Of a stretch of 64,000 bases of DNA, positions 38,501-46,238 are shown in pieces. The notes beneath the pieces were generated by a model. That model saw nothing but the letters and a program-made list of their open reading frames with translations, was not told where the DNA came from and ran no database searches. Every line of letters starts with the position of its first letter. The first letter of the stretch is position 1. The position numbers were made by a program, and so were the translations under genes. Location of the stretch: positions 682,001-746,000 of the forward strand of contig NZ_VMHN01000001.1 in NCBI RefSeq assembly GCF_008795955.1. Reading direction: 5' to 3'. This DNA comes from Marinobacter denitrificans (lineage in GTDB: Bacteria > Pseudomonadota > Gammaproteobacteria > Pseudomonadales > Oleiphilaceae).

Positions 38501-39248
38501 TGTAGCCGGAGTTGTACCAGTCGGCGGACTCGGGCACGTCGGTCTGCTCGCCCCAGGTCTGCGGGGAAGCCGGCGGCAGGTCGCAGTACCAGTCGTAGAA
38601 GCTCATGCACACGCCGCCGATCATGGACAGGTAACGGCTGCCGGCAGCGTAGGACACCATGGACATGGCAGGGATCGGCGAGAAGCCGATGATACGGTCC
38701 GGGCCATACTGCTTGGCGGTGTAGACGTTGGATGCCGCGATCAGCTCGTTGACTTCATCCCAGCTGGAGCGCACGAATCCGCCCATGCCGCGACGGGGCT
38801 TGTACTCGGCGGTTTTCTTGGGGTCTTCCACGATGGAAGCCCAGGCGTCCACCGGATCGTTGTGCTGCATCTTGGCGGACCGCCAGAGCTTCATCAGATG
38901 CTTACGCATCAGCGGGTACTTCAGGCGGTTGGCGCTGTACATGTACCAGGAATAGCTGGCACCACGGGGGCAGCCACGGGGCTCGTGGTTGGGTAGATCC
39001 GGACGTGTACGGGGATAGTCAGTCTGCTGGGTTTCCCAGGTAACCAGACCGTTCTTGACGTAGATCTTCCAGCTACAGGAGCCGGTGCAGTTGACGCCAT
39101 GGGTGGAACGCACAACCTTGTCATGCTGCCAACGCTGGCGGTAGCTGTCTTCCCACTCACGGCTGACTTCGTGGGTTTCGCCGTGGCCGTTCGCGAACGG
39201 CTCGCGCTTCTTCCTGAAGTAGTTCAGTTTGTCGATCAAATGACTCAT
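35505..39248 (-). CDS. narG: Respiratory nitrate reductase alpha subunit (Mo-bisMGD)
   Basis: This catalytic subunit of about 1247 residues equals the usual NarG length and reduces nitrate to nitrite in the cytosol. The N-terminal FS0 cluster region is HGVNCTGSCSWKIYVKNG, with His and Cys ligands. Downstream family sequence includes YCDLPPASPQTWGEQTDVPESADW and GMNHWYHMDMNYRGL. I chose ATG 39248 (MSHLIDKLNYF) behind GAGAGAGACC. There is no Tat signal, as expected for the cytosol-facing enzyme. An intergenic NarL-like site and narK precede it. Confidence 0.96.
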   Translation of the reverse strand: MSHLIDKLNYFRKKREPFANGHGETHEVSREWEDSYRQRWQHDKVVRSTHGVNCTGSCSWKIYVKNGLVTWETQQTDYPRTRPDLPNHEPRGCPRGASYSWYMYSANRLKYPLMRKHLMKLWRSAKMQHNDPVDAWASIVEDPKKTAEYKPRRGMGGFVRSSWDEVNELIAASNVYTAKQYGPDRIIGFSPIPAMSMVSYAAGSRYLSMIGGVCMSFYDWYCDLPPASPQTWGEQTDVPESADWYNSGYIIAWGSNVPQTRTPDAHFFTEVRYKGTKTVAITPDYAEVSKLSDEWLNPKQGTDAALGMAMGHVILKEFHVDKPSEYFTDYVRRYTDMPYLVMLEEKDDGSYVPGRFLRASDLVDGLGEENNPEWKTIAIDEKTNQLTAPNGSIGYRWGEKGKWNLKQTASSNDVELQLSMVEKHDDVVDVAFPYFGGIEHDHFKHVEIKDILKHKLGSRKVQLADGSEGRVVTVYDLMVANYGISRGLGDDDGATSYDEVKPYTPAWQEKITGVPADKVIRIAREFADNADKTKGRSMVIVGAGMNHWYHMDMNYRGLINMLIMCGCIGQSGGGWAHYVGQEKLRPQTGWQPLAFGLDWQRPPRHMNSTSFFYAHSGQWRYEKLGVDEILSPLADKSKFGGSLIDYNVRAERMGWLPSAPQLNRNPLGIAAEAEKAGMEVADYVAQSMKDGSLAFASEDPEAKQNCPRNLFVWRSNLLGSSGKGHEYMLKYLLGTKNGLQGKDLGHEGGVKPTEVKWHDEAPEGKLDLLVTLDFRMSTTCLYSDIVLPTATWYEKNDLNTSDMHPFIHPLTAATDPAWEARSDWEIYKGIAKAFSKATEGHLGVEKDVVTLPLLHDAPAELGQAFDVKDWKRGECELIPGKTAPNFITVERDYPNTYARFTSLGPLMDKLGNGGKGINWNTEKEVNFLKELNYTHIGGANDGRPKIESAIDAAEVILTLAPETNGQVAVKAWAALSEMTGLDHTHLAKNKEEEKIRFRDIVAQPRKIISSPTWSGLEDEHVSYNAGYTNVHELIPWRTLTGRQQFYQDHEWMRAFGESLLVYRPPINTKTVSSMLNQRSNGNAEKALNWITPHQKWGIHSTYSDNLLMLTLSRGGPIVWLSEDDAKELGIEDNDWIELFNANGAIAARAVVSQRVMPGMVMMYHAQERIVNIPGSEITGTRGGIHNSVTRVCPKPTHMIGGYAQYSYGFNYYGTVGSNRDEFVVVRKMHNIDWLDGEGNDTVQEAVK

Positions 39249-39348
39249 GGTCTCTCTCTCCGTCGTCCGGATCATTGTTCCGATTTGAGACCATTGTGTG
39301 GGAGAAAAACCCTGAAATCTGCGTGGTTACTACCACATAACCCACCTC

Positions 39349-39364
39349 TACCACCCAAGTGGTA
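39349..39364. promoter_or_regulatory. NarL 7-2-7 site between narK and narG
   Basis: TACCACC-CA-AGTGGTA has the inverted 7-2-7 layout of NarL/NarP sites: one heptamer fits the consensus fully and the other has one mismatch. It lies 101 bp upstream of narG, suggesting a nitrate-responsive promoter inside narKGHJI. As a stem it could also form a weak hairpin after narK. Confidence 0.55.
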
Positions 39365-39370
39365 GGGGCG

Positions 39371-40648
39371 CTATACACCCTTGTGTAACAATGTCTGACG
39401 CTCCTCGCGACGGTGGTCACGGGCGAACAGGAACAGACTGCCCGTCAGCAGTATGAAGAGAATCATGAACATGGCCGTACCCACGCCTACCCAGTAAATC
39501 ATGGCGCCGAAAAGCACGGGCAACAGAAAGGCCACCAGGCAGGCACTGAATAGCAGCATGCCGGCCGCGAAGGCGGGTGCCTCACGGTTTTCCGCAATGA
39601 CCATGCACTGAAGGGCACCCATGGCGGAGCCAAGCGCCATACCCAACAAGACGATAAAGAAGCCTTCCAGCACGAGTGGCAGGGCCAGTTCAATGGCGAT
39701 CACTGATTCAATTCCTTGTACGGACAGCGTCATCGGCGGGTAGGACAACACGAACAGGGCAACCAGACAGACCGCCAGCGAACGCACGATCACACGCCCT
39801 GCCCCGTAACGGTCCGACAGCCCTCCGCCAACAATCTGTGCCAGGGCCCCGGGGATCACAAACCACAACGCCAGCCGCGCCCCCGACTCCATGGTTAGCA
39901 AGAAACGGGACGACATGAAATCCGGCAGCCATAGCGCCAGGGAAAAAAAGCTTCCGGCTATAACGCCAAAGTAAAGATACAGCCGCCATACCCGCGGATT
40001 TTCCAGGCGACGCAGTAATTGCCTGGCGCTGGTTTCGACATCCGGATCGCCACGGGAATCGGAATCGTCTGTCAGCAACACCAACAGGGCGGTCATCAAT
40101 AGAAGAACAACAAGGTAAGCGAGCGGCACGCCATTCCAGGAGAACGCCTGCAGAATCAATGGCACAAGATAGTAATTGAAACCAGCGCCCGTCACACCCG
40201 CACCAAATATGCCCAGTACGAGGCCCATATGCCGGGGCGAGGCATGCCCGGTTACAAATTGAAGCCCGGCACTGTAAAAACCGCCGGCGAGGCCCAGCCC
40301 GGCCGCAACCATCAGGTAGCCGGCCCAGGTTTCCACCAGCAGCAGTAGCGCCATACAGATGGCAAGCCCGAGCAGGCATGCAATCATGACCCTCCTTGCG
40401 CCCAACTTCTGGGCGGCGATTCCCGCTGGCACCGCCAACAAAGCGCCGGCCGCCATGGGCGTTGCCAGCAACAGGCCGAATTCCAGGCTACCCAGTCCCA
40501 AAGCATTCCGAAGATACGCGCCCGCCACGGCAAATATGGTCCAGCATCCGGCAGCAATAATAAAGCCAACGACCGCCAGTGGAAGAACCACTGCCAGCGA
40601 GGTCAGTTTATCGTTATCTTCGTCGTCCTGGACTGAATAAGGCTGCAT
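39371..40648 (-). CDS. narK: NarK-type nitrate/nitrite transporter (MFS)
   Basis: This protein of about 425 residues has 12 hydrophobic helices of the nitrate/nitrite porter group. The region GLVLGIFGAGVTGAGFNYYLVPLI near residue 130 matches the NarK nitrate signature helix. It probably moves nitrate in by proton symport or exchanges nitrate for nitrite. I chose ATG 40648, giving a short cytosolic N terminus; upstream codons extend into the divergent promoter region. It is the first gene of the nar operon. Confidence 0.88.
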   Translation of the reverse strand: MQPYSVQDDEDNDKLTSLAVVLPLAVVGFIIAAGCWTIFAVAGAYLRNALGLGSLEFGLLLATPMAAGALLAVPAGIAAQKLGARRVMIACLLGLAICMALLLLVETWAGYLMVAAGLGLAGGFYSAGLQFVTGHASPRHMGLVLGIFGAGVTGAGFNYYLVPLILQAFSWNGVPLAYLVVLLLMTALLVLLTDDSDSRGDPDVETSARQLLRRLENPRVWRLYLYFGVIAGSFFSLALWLPDFMSSRFLLTMESGARLALWFVIPGALAQIVGGGLSDRYGAGRVIVRSLAVCLVALFVLSYPPMTLSVQGIESVIAIELALPLVLEGFFIVLLGMALGSAMGALQCMVIAENREAPAFAAGMLLFSACLVAFLLPVLFGAMIYWVGVGTAMFMILFILLTGSLFLFARDHRREERQTLLHKGV

Positions 40649-40747
40649 GACAATATCCACCGAAAGCCAACTTGCAGTTTCGGGTTTTGCCCTGTTCAGG
40701 GTCAAAGACTATGATGGGGGATCGCCCATTGGGGTAATTACGGGTGC

Positions 40748-40761
40748 TTGACTATCCTCAA
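40748..40761. promoter_or_regulatory. FNR/DNR-type box between narK and narX
   Basis: TTGACTATCCTCAA has the invariant TTGA-N6-TCAA and the same C-N4-C flanks as the dnr box. It lies in the 169-bp divergent region, about 100 bp from narK and 57 bp from narX. Confidence 0.5.
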
Positions 40762-40817
40762 GGAGGTACACTCAGGGGGATTACCGCCCTATTCGCTGTA
40801 CCCGATGAAGAGACCAG

Positions 40818-42677
40818 ATGACACGCAACAGTCCCCTCGTTAAACGCATTTCCATAGTAGTTGGCGCCGTTGTACTGACCGCGATTGTCAGCATGGCAAC
40901 AACTCTCGGGGTATCACGCAGCATTGAGGGTAATGCGACTGCCATCAATATTGCCGGCTCATTGCGTATGGGCGCCTATGAGCTGCTTGCACGCTCCGCT
41001 GCGGACCCCACAGAAGATCAATCCACCACCTTCATGGCCGGACTGGAAGCCTACCAGGAACGCATGGCCCACCCGGACTTCAACCGGGCAATCCCTGATG
41101 CCGATGACCATCCGCTGGCCAAACAGCACCAGAGGATGGAAGCCCTCTGGCTGGAAGAGCTGCGACCAGCCCTCATCGCCAACGCCCCGAACAGTACTCG
41201 GGTGACGGAAGAACTTATAACGGTGACAGAGCGCTATGTGACTGAGGTCGACAAACTGGTCAGCATGCTGGAGCATCGGACCGAGGCTCGCGTCGACTTG
41301 TTGCACCTGATCCAGATTATCAGCCTGGTGTTCTCGATCCTCATCATTTTCGGGCTGTTCCTGGATATCAAAAAAAGGGTACTTCGCCCCCTGAGCAAGC
41401 TGATGGACATCGCGGTCGCAGTGGGCGAGCAGGATTTCTCCCACAAGGCCAACCTGAAAGGCTCCGATGAGCTGTCCCAACTGGGGGCTGCTTTCGACCA
41501 GATGACCAGTGAACTCGCCCTGAGCTACCGCGAGCTCAAAGAAGAGGCGATGACAAAGACCCGCGAACTGGAGAAGAGCCACGCAGCCCTGGAACTGCTC
41601 CACTCTTCCAGCCGTTCACTGTTCGCCAATCACGATCTTTGCAGCGGGGCTATCCCGATGCTCCAGGACCTTGAACAGTTACTTGGGATTGGTCCCATCC
41701 GGCTGTTCCTGCACGACAAGAACTCCGCCGAACCGGTCCAAGCCATTACGACCTCGACGAAGGAACGCCCGTTCTACTGCAAGGACCACCATTGCGATGC
41801 CTGCCTGGTGACGCCGGAAGTGTTTGATGAGCTGCCCTCCGAGGGCAATGACGGCCGAAGGTTGCTGTTACCCATTCGCACACCAGGGCAGCTGTTGGGT
41901 ACCCTCGAAGTCTGGTACCCCGCCAGCAAGGGGCTTTCACAGACCGCCCGCCGCCTGCTGGAAACCCTGAGCGACCAGTTGGCGACAGCGATTTTCCTGG
42001 AGCGCCAGATTACCGAAGAGCAACAGCTCACCCTGGCAGAGGAACGCACTGTGATAGCGCGGGAACTCCATGATTCCCTGGCCCAGTCACTGTCCTACCT
42101 GAAAATGCAGGTAGCACGGCTTCGCCGTCTCGACATCACGGGCGAGCATGAAAAGGTCCACCATGACATTCTGGAAGAGCTGAGCACCGGTCTGAACAGT
42201 GCTTACCGCCAACTACGGGAATTGCTGACCACCTTCCGGCTGAAACTGGATACCCCCGACCTGGCCACCGCCTTACGGCAAACGGCGCAGGAGTTCTCTG
42301 AAAGGCTGGGCAACGACGTGAAGCTGGACTATCGTTTGCCCCCACAGACGCTGTCGCCCAACGAGGAAATCCACACCCTTCAAATTGTCCGCGAAGGGTT
42401 GGCCAATGCGGTAAAACACTCTGAAGCATCGGAAATTCTGGTGCAGGTACTGTTTGAATCTCCCCGGGTACAGGTCAGAATACTTGATAATGGTAAAGGG
42501 CTGCCCGCCGGTAACCAGCCGGCGCAGCACTACGGCCTGATCATAATGCAGGACCGGGCCCGCACTCTGGGCGGGAAGGTTAACGTTCTTAACCGTGACA
42601 CCGGCGGTGTGGAAGTGGCTCTGAGTTTTGTACCCAAGAGCAGGCACCTGATTACATCCGAAGCCGCCGGCGGCTGA
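40818..42677 (+). CDS. narX: Nitrate/nitrite sensor histidine kinase NarX
   Basis: This 619-residue membrane kinase has two TM helices around a periplasmic sensor. The sensor P-box [19 protein letters not shown] (residues 39-57) binds nitrate. A HAMP region, a cysteine-containing central module (CKDHHCDAC, as in NarX) and a HisKA_3 domain with phospho-His H418 in [12 protein letters not shown] follow; the ATPase domain has N and G boxes ([18 protein letters not shown]). Start ATG 40818. It phosphorylates NarL encoded 35 bp downstream. Confidence 0.94.
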   Translation: MTRNSPLVKRISIVVGAVVLTAIVSMATTLGVSRSIEGNATAINIAGSLRMGAYELLARSAADPTEDQSTTFMAGLEAYQERMAHPDFNRAIPDADDHPLAKQHQRMEALWLEELRPALIANAPNSTRVTEELITVTERYVTEVDKLVSMLEHRTEARVDLLHLIQIISLVFSILIIFGLFLDIKKRVLRPLSKLMDIAVAVGEQDFSHKANLKGSDELSQLGAAFDQMTSELALSYRELKEEAMTKTRELEKSHAALELLHSSSRSLFANHDLCSGAIPMLQDLEQLLGIGPIRLFLHDKNSAEPVQAITTSTKERPFYCKDHHCDACLVTPEVFDELPSEGNDGRRLLLPIRTPGQLLGTLEVWYPASKGLSQTARRLLETLSDQLATAIFLERQITEEQQLTLAEERTVIARELHDSLAQSLSYLKMQVARLRRLDITGEHEKVHHDILEELSTGLNSAYRQLRELLTTFRLKLDTPDLATALRQTAQEFSERLGNDVKLDYRLPPQTLSPNEEIHTLQIVREGLANAVKHSEASEILVQVLFESPRVQVRILDNGKGLPAGNQPAQHYGLIIMQDRARTLGGKVNVLNRDTGGVEVALSFVPKSRHLITSEAAGG

Positions 42678-42712
42678 GCATTGCTACACTACGTCAAATA
42701 ATGAGAGGAACC

Positions 42713-43372
42713 ATGGCTGACTCACCAGCAAGCATACTGTTGATAGACGATCACCCTTTGCTTCGTCAGGGCATCAAACAACTGATCGAAATGGAAGACG
42801 ATATGCAGGTGGTTGGCGAGGCCAGCAACGCCGCTGACGGTATTCGCCTGGCACAGGAGCTTGAGCCCGACCTGGTGCTGATGGACCTCAACATGCCGGA
42901 AATGAATGGTATTGAGGCACTGAAAAAGCTGCGTGAAGGAAGCATCAGCTCCCGCATCGTCATGTTTACCGTGTCGGATCATGAGGACGACGTGGTTGCG
43001 GCGCTACGAGCCGGCGCTGATGGTTATCTGCTGAAGGATATGGAACCGGAAGACATGATCCGACAGCTGCACGAAGCCGCCGTAGGCAAGATGGTGATCA
43101 GTGACCGCCTGACCGCCCTGCTGGCACAGGCTCTGAGATCCCAGAAGCCGCAGCAGGCGTCGCGGCCGGATTTCGACAGCCTGACCCCACGGGAAAAAGA
43201 TATCCTGCGACTGATTGCCGAGGGTCTGTCCAACAAGATGATCGGCCGCAAGCTCGATATCAGCGACGGCACCGTGAAGGTGCATGTGAAACACCTGCTG
43301 AAGAAGCTGAACCTGCGCTCCCGCGTTGAAGTTGCCGTCTGGGCGGTAGAGGAAGGCCTGCACAAGGGCTGA
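42713..43372 (+). CDS. narL: Nitrate/nitrite response regulator NarL
   Basis: This regulator of about 219 residues has a receiver domain with phospho-Asp58 ([13 protein letters not shown]) and a LuxR-type helix-turn-helix ([26 protein letters not shown]). It activates or represses anaerobic genes through TACYYMT heptamers, including the sites near narG and dnr. I chose the second ATG (42713) because GAGAGGAACC precedes it closely. It is the partner of NarX. Confidence 0.95.
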   Translation: MADSPASILLIDDHPLLRQGIKQLIEMEDDMQVVGEASNAADGIRLAQELEPDLVLMDLNMPEMNGIEALKKLREGSISSRIVMFTVSDHEDDVVAALRAGADGYLLKDMEPEDMIRQLHEAAVGKMVISDRLTALLAQALRSQKPQQASRPDFDSLTPREKDILRLIAEGLSNKMIGRKLDISDGTVKVHVKHLLKKLNLRSRVEVAVWAVEEGLHKG

Positions 43373-43440
43373 GTTATATCAAATTACTGCAGTGTGCTTT
43401 CCGGTACTCTGGGCAGGTTTCTGACCGCCCGGAGTAAACC

Positions 43441-43938
43441 ATGGCCTTTCCCCTACCTTCCGTTGCCTCACTGAACGGCCCGCTTCTCGACCAGTCCCTG
43501 GCGGTGCTCAGGGAGTATCTGCCCTCGCCTTTTCCCGTGCTTGCCGCCATAGATCGGCGCATTCCAGTTCCGATCAAGCAACTGGCCGCTGAAGAGCCAC
43601 TTAACCGACTCTTTTCAACCGCGATTACTGACGGTGAATTCGATGATTTTGAAGGGCGCCGGATCCGGCTGGAAGCAACAGGGGGACAACCAGGCATTAC
43701 GGTTGGCTTCTGGGCTGGTCGCCTGCGAATCGTTGATGGCCCGGGCGAAGCCACTATCCGGGGTCCCCTGAGTGCCTTCAAAACGCTGGCAGAGCGCCGT
43801 CAGGACCCTGACCAGCTCTTCTTTCAGCGCCAATTGGTGATCGAAGGCGACACAGAGCTCGGATTAGGGCTGAAAAACCTGCTTGATAGCCTGGAGTGGG
43901 ATTTCACCATTCGACGTTTTTTGTTCCGCCGAAAATAA
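43441..43938 (+). CDS. ubiT: UbiT, SCP2-domain factor for anaerobic ubiquinone synthesis
   Basis: This 165-residue protein has a SCP2 (sterol-carrier) lipid-binding domain over most of its length, with IDRRIPVPIKQLAAEEPLNRLF, FEGRRIRLEA and IRGPLSAFKTL. It ends in DLLFxR-like sequence (LQRQLVIEGDTELGLGLKNLLDSLEW), matching the YhbT/UbiT family. UbiT works with UbiU and UbiV (encoded at 61.5-63.4 kb) to make ubiquinone without oxygen and probably binds quinone precursors. The position just after narL makes sense, because nitrate respiration here needs anaerobic ubiquinone. Confidence 0.85.
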   Translation: MAFPLPSVASLNGPLLDQSLAVLREYLPSPFPVLAAIDRRIPVPIKQLAAEEPLNRLFSTAITDGEFDDFEGRRIRLEATGGQPGITVGFWAGRLRIVDGPGEATIRGPLSAFKTLAERRQDPDQLFFQRQLVIEGDTELGLGLKNLLDSLEWDFTIRRFLFRRK

Positions 43939-43960
43939 TCCGGTTACTCCCCCGCCTTTC

Positions 43961-43974
43961 TTGATAACAATCAA
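43961..43974. promoter_or_regulatory. Perfect FNR/DNR/ANR box upstream of the pqqA operon
   Basis: TTGATAACAATCAA equals TTGAT-N4-ATCAA with no mismatch. It is 206 bp upstream of pqqA and 23 bp past the ubiT stop. The intergenic stretch 43939-44179 otherwise contains an AT-rich TATTAATACTTCTATTTTTAA segment suited to a promoter. Oxygen- or NO-dependent control of the operon is likely. Confidence 0.65.
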
Positions 43975-44179
43975 TATTAATACTTCTATTTTTAACGGCC
44001 GATGTAGCACCTCCCCTGCTTATCGGCCCGCTCCTACCGAAAGGCCGAATTATCGATACCAAAGCCCAAGAAAATTAGGCCGAAGGTACCATTTATCCAC
44101 TTCTTTCCCGCAGCCTACAGTGAACAGGACCGGAAAAATATCCGGCCACAAACATTCATTATAAATGCTGGAGACTACT

Positions 44180-44254
44180 ATGAAGTGGACCGATCCGGAT
44201 TTCAAAGACCTGAGATTGGGCTTTGAAGTAACAGCCTACGTTTACGTTCGCTGA
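44180..44254 (+). CDS. pqqA: PqqA-type RiPP precursor peptide
   Basis: This 24-residue peptide has the PqqA pattern: Trp3, LRLGFEVTAY and a short tail, with the PqqE crosslink pair Glu16 and Tyr20 in E-V-T-A-Y. PqqE joins Glu and Tyr carbon atoms to start PQQ synthesis. The ATG follows CTGGAGACTACT. A perfect hairpin lies 11 bp after the stop, which may keep peptide levels high relative to downstream genes. The gene is too short for automatic ORF calling and is usually missed. The tail after Tyr20 (Val-Tyr-Val-Arg) is unusual and adds a second Tyr. Confidence 0.92.
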   Translation: MKWTDPDFKDLRLGFEVTAYVYVR

Positions 44255-44265
44255 CGTGCCGTTGT

Positions 44266-44295
44266 GTTCCCGCAGGCAGATCCCGCTGCGGGAAC
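44266..44295 (+). terminator. Perfect hairpin after pqqA
   Basis: GTTCCCGCAG and CTGCGGGAAC form a 10-bp stem with a 10-base loop, 11 bp past the pqqA stop and 39 bp before pqqD. No T-run follows, so it probably attenuates or protects the 5' RNA rather than ending transcription. Confidence 0.7.
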
Positions 44296-44334
44296 CACTA
44301 CAGACTCTTGCCCACTCAACGTATGAGGCACCCC

Positions 44335-44628
44335 ATGGCTGATTCAAACAATCACAACAGCCTGGCCCGGTTCAGCATTGCCCCGGTTTTCATGTTCCGG
44401 TGGGAGGAATCCCAGCAGGCCCATGTGCTGATGTACCCCGAAGGCATCGTCAAGCTGAACCCTACAGCCGGCGAAATCCTGACTCGCTGCAACGGGGCGA
44501 ACACGGTGGAAGACATCGTTCACCAGCTGTCCGAACTGTTCTGCGAACAACCCGAATTCATCGAACCCCGTGTTCACCAGTTCCTGGAGGTGTGCCATGG
44601 CAAAGGCTGGATCCAACCTCAATCTTGA
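44335..44628 (+). CDS. pqqD: PqqD peptide chaperone
   Basis: This protein of about 97 residues has the winged-helix PqqD fold that binds PqqA and presents it to PqqE. Family sequence includes FMFRWEESQQAHVLMYPEGIVKLN and ILTRCNGANTVEDIV. I chose ATG 44335 (MADSNNHNSL) behind GAGG with a 5-base spacer; ATG 44323 is a less likely alternative. Its 3' end overlaps pqqE by 32 bp. Normally pqqB and pqqC lie between pqqA and pqqD; here they are absent. Confidence 0.88.
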   Translation: MADSNNHNSLARFSIAPVFMFRWEESQQAHVLMYPEGIVKLNPTAGEILTRCNGANTVEDIVHQLSELFCEQPEFIEPRVHQFLEVCHGKGWIQPQS

Positions 44629-45730
44629 TGGCCAGGGCAACCCGGTGTGGCTGCTGCTGGAACTGACCTACAAGTGTCCTCTCAAGTGTGCATTCTGTAG
44701 CAACCCCACTGATCTCGATGCCCACCAGGATGAGCTGACGACCGCCGAATGGAAAAAGGTGATGCATGACGCCCGCAACATGGGGGCCATGCAGATTGGT
44801 TTCTCGGGTGGCGAACCTACCTTGCGTAAGGACCTGGAAGAGCTGGTGGCAGAAGCCAACGATCTTGGGTACTACACCAACCTGATTACCTCCGGCATCG
44901 GCCTTACCCGCAAGCGGCTGGAAAACCTGAAAAAAGCCGGGTTACGTCATATCCAGCTCGGGTTCCAGTCAAGCGACCCACAAACAGCCCATTGGCTTGC
45001 GGGGGTGGACTGCTATGAAAAGAAAATCAACATGGCACGGGAGATCAAGGCCCTTGGTTTTCCCATGGTTCTAAACGTCCCGATCTCCAGCCTGAACATT
45101 CATCAGGTACCGGACATCATCAGCCTGGCCGCGGACATCGGTGTGGAATACCTGGAGCTGGCCAATGTGCAGTACTACAACTGGGCGCTGGTGAACCGGG
45201 ACCAACTGATGCCCACCCGGGAAGCGCTGATAGCCGCAGAGGCGCAGGTTGCCGAAGCCCGCGAACAACTGGGCGACAGCATGACCATTTTCTTTGTTAT
45301 TCCCGACTACTACGAGGGCCGCCCCAAGGCCTGCATGAATGGCTGGGGCAGCATCCACCTGACCATCGCGCCGGACGGTGTGGTACTGCCCTGTTCACAG
45401 GCCCGCTCACTGCCAGGCCTAGACTTTCCGGGCGTCCGCGATCATGACCTCGCCTCGATCTGGCACGAGTCCGAGAGTTTCAACCTTTACCGGGGGGACA
45501 GCTGGATGAAGGAGCCTTGCCGCAGCTGTTCCGAAAAAGAGCAGGATTTTGGCGGTTGTCGCTGCCAGGCCATGCTGCTGACCGGCGATGCCGCCAATGC
45601 AGATCCTGCCTGCAGCAAATCGCCCCATCACCACATCGTCCAGGATGCCGTGGCCAGTGCACTTGCCTCCAAGCAGGACCACTCCCGCCTCATCGCCCGC
45701 GATGTGGGCTGGGTGCCCACGGAGATGTAA
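44597..45730 (+). CDS. pqqE: PqqE radical SAM peptide cyclase
   Basis: This radical SAM/SPASM enzyme of about 377 residues forms the Glu-Tyr carbon-carbon crosslink in PqqA. The SAM cluster is C27-PLK-C31-AF-C34, GFSGGEPTLRKD is the SAM-binding region, and the SPASM part has LPCSQAR and CRSCSEKEQDFGGCRCQ. Closely PqqE-like sequence continues to LLTGDAANADPACSKSPHH. The start ATG 44597 has GGAGG upstream inside pqqD. The strong conservation argues for true PqqA crosslinking chemistry rather than another RiPP reaction. Confidence 0.93.
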   Translation: MAKAGSNLNLDGQGNPVWLLLELTYKCPLKCAFCSNPTDLDAHQDELTTAEWKKVMHDARNMGAMQIGFSGGEPTLRKDLEELVAEANDLGYYTNLITSGIGLTRKRLENLKKAGLRHIQLGFQSSDPQTAHWLAGVDCYEKKINMAREIKALGFPMVLNVPISSLNIHQVPDIISLAADIGVEYLELANVQYYNWALVNRDQLMPTREALIAAEAQVAEAREQLGDSMTIFFVIPDYYEGRPKACMNGWGSIHLTIAPDGVVLPCSQARSLPGLDFPGVRDHDLASIWHESESFNLYRGDSWMKEPCRSCSEKEQDFGGCRCQAMLLTGDAANADPACSKSPHHHIVQDAVASALASKQDHSRLIARDVGWVPTEM

Positions 45731-45731
45731 T

Positions 45732-46238
45732 ATGAGCTGGACATTGATGGATATCGCCCTGCGCTGGCTCCATATCGTGTTTGCCCTGATCTGGATTGGC
45801 CATAACTATGCCAATGCTGTCAAAACGCCGAAATTCATTCCCTTACGTATCGAGCCTGACGAGGGAAGCGAAGGCTCCTCCGACCTGACCCGACGCATGC
45901 GCCAGGAACACGGCACCTTCCGCTATGCCTCCCTGGTGGTACTCGCCTCTGGCGCTCTGATGCTCTGGAACCGCGGCATTCTTGCCGACGCCCTGATGCT
46001 CCAGGGCTACCATGCAGTCATCGGCGTCGGCGCCTGGATCGGCATCATCATGGTGCTGAATCTCTGGTTCGTGCTCTGGCCTCATCAGAAGAAGGTGCTG
46101 GGTTTTGTGGCGGCACCGGCCGCAGAGCGCATCCGCTGTTCAAGAATTACGTTCCTGTCGTCCCGGACCAACACCATCCTATCTTTCCCGCTGATCTTTT
46201 TTATGGCTGCGGGAAGTCATGGGCTGGCGCTGTTCTGA
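45732..46238 (+). CDS. Four-helix membrane protein, urate-oxidase-N (PuuD N-terminal) like
   Basis: This 168-residue protein has four hydrophobic helices (about 5-24, 65-82, 95-120, 148-166). Histidines sit in RWLHIVFALIWIGHNYANAV, HGTFRYASLV and GYHAVIGVGAW. The pattern resembles the N-terminal membrane part of PuuD-type urate hydroxylases and of cytochrome-b-like proteins. No catalytic or haem c domain follows. It starts 1 bp after pqqE and its stop overlaps the SerC-like start by one base, so it belongs to the operon. A haem or quinone redox role is inference; the family call is tentative. Confidence 0.6.
   Translation: MSWTLMDIALRWLHIVFALIWIGHNYANAVKTPKFIPLRIEPDEGSEGSSDLTRRMRQEHGTFRYASLVVLASGALMLWNRGILADALMLQGYHAVIGVGAWIGIIMVLNLWFVLWPHQKKVLGFVAAPAAERIRCSRITFLSSRTNTILSFPLIFFMAAGSHGLALF

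Noticed and set aside
35562..38996. 1144-codon frame opposite narG
   Set aside because: Antisense shadow of a high-GC gene; the narG strand carries all motifs.
43883..44164. A 93-codon plus-strand frame between ubiT and pqqA
   Set aside because: It begins inside ubiT, has no ribosome site or family sequence, and covers the FNR box and promoter region.
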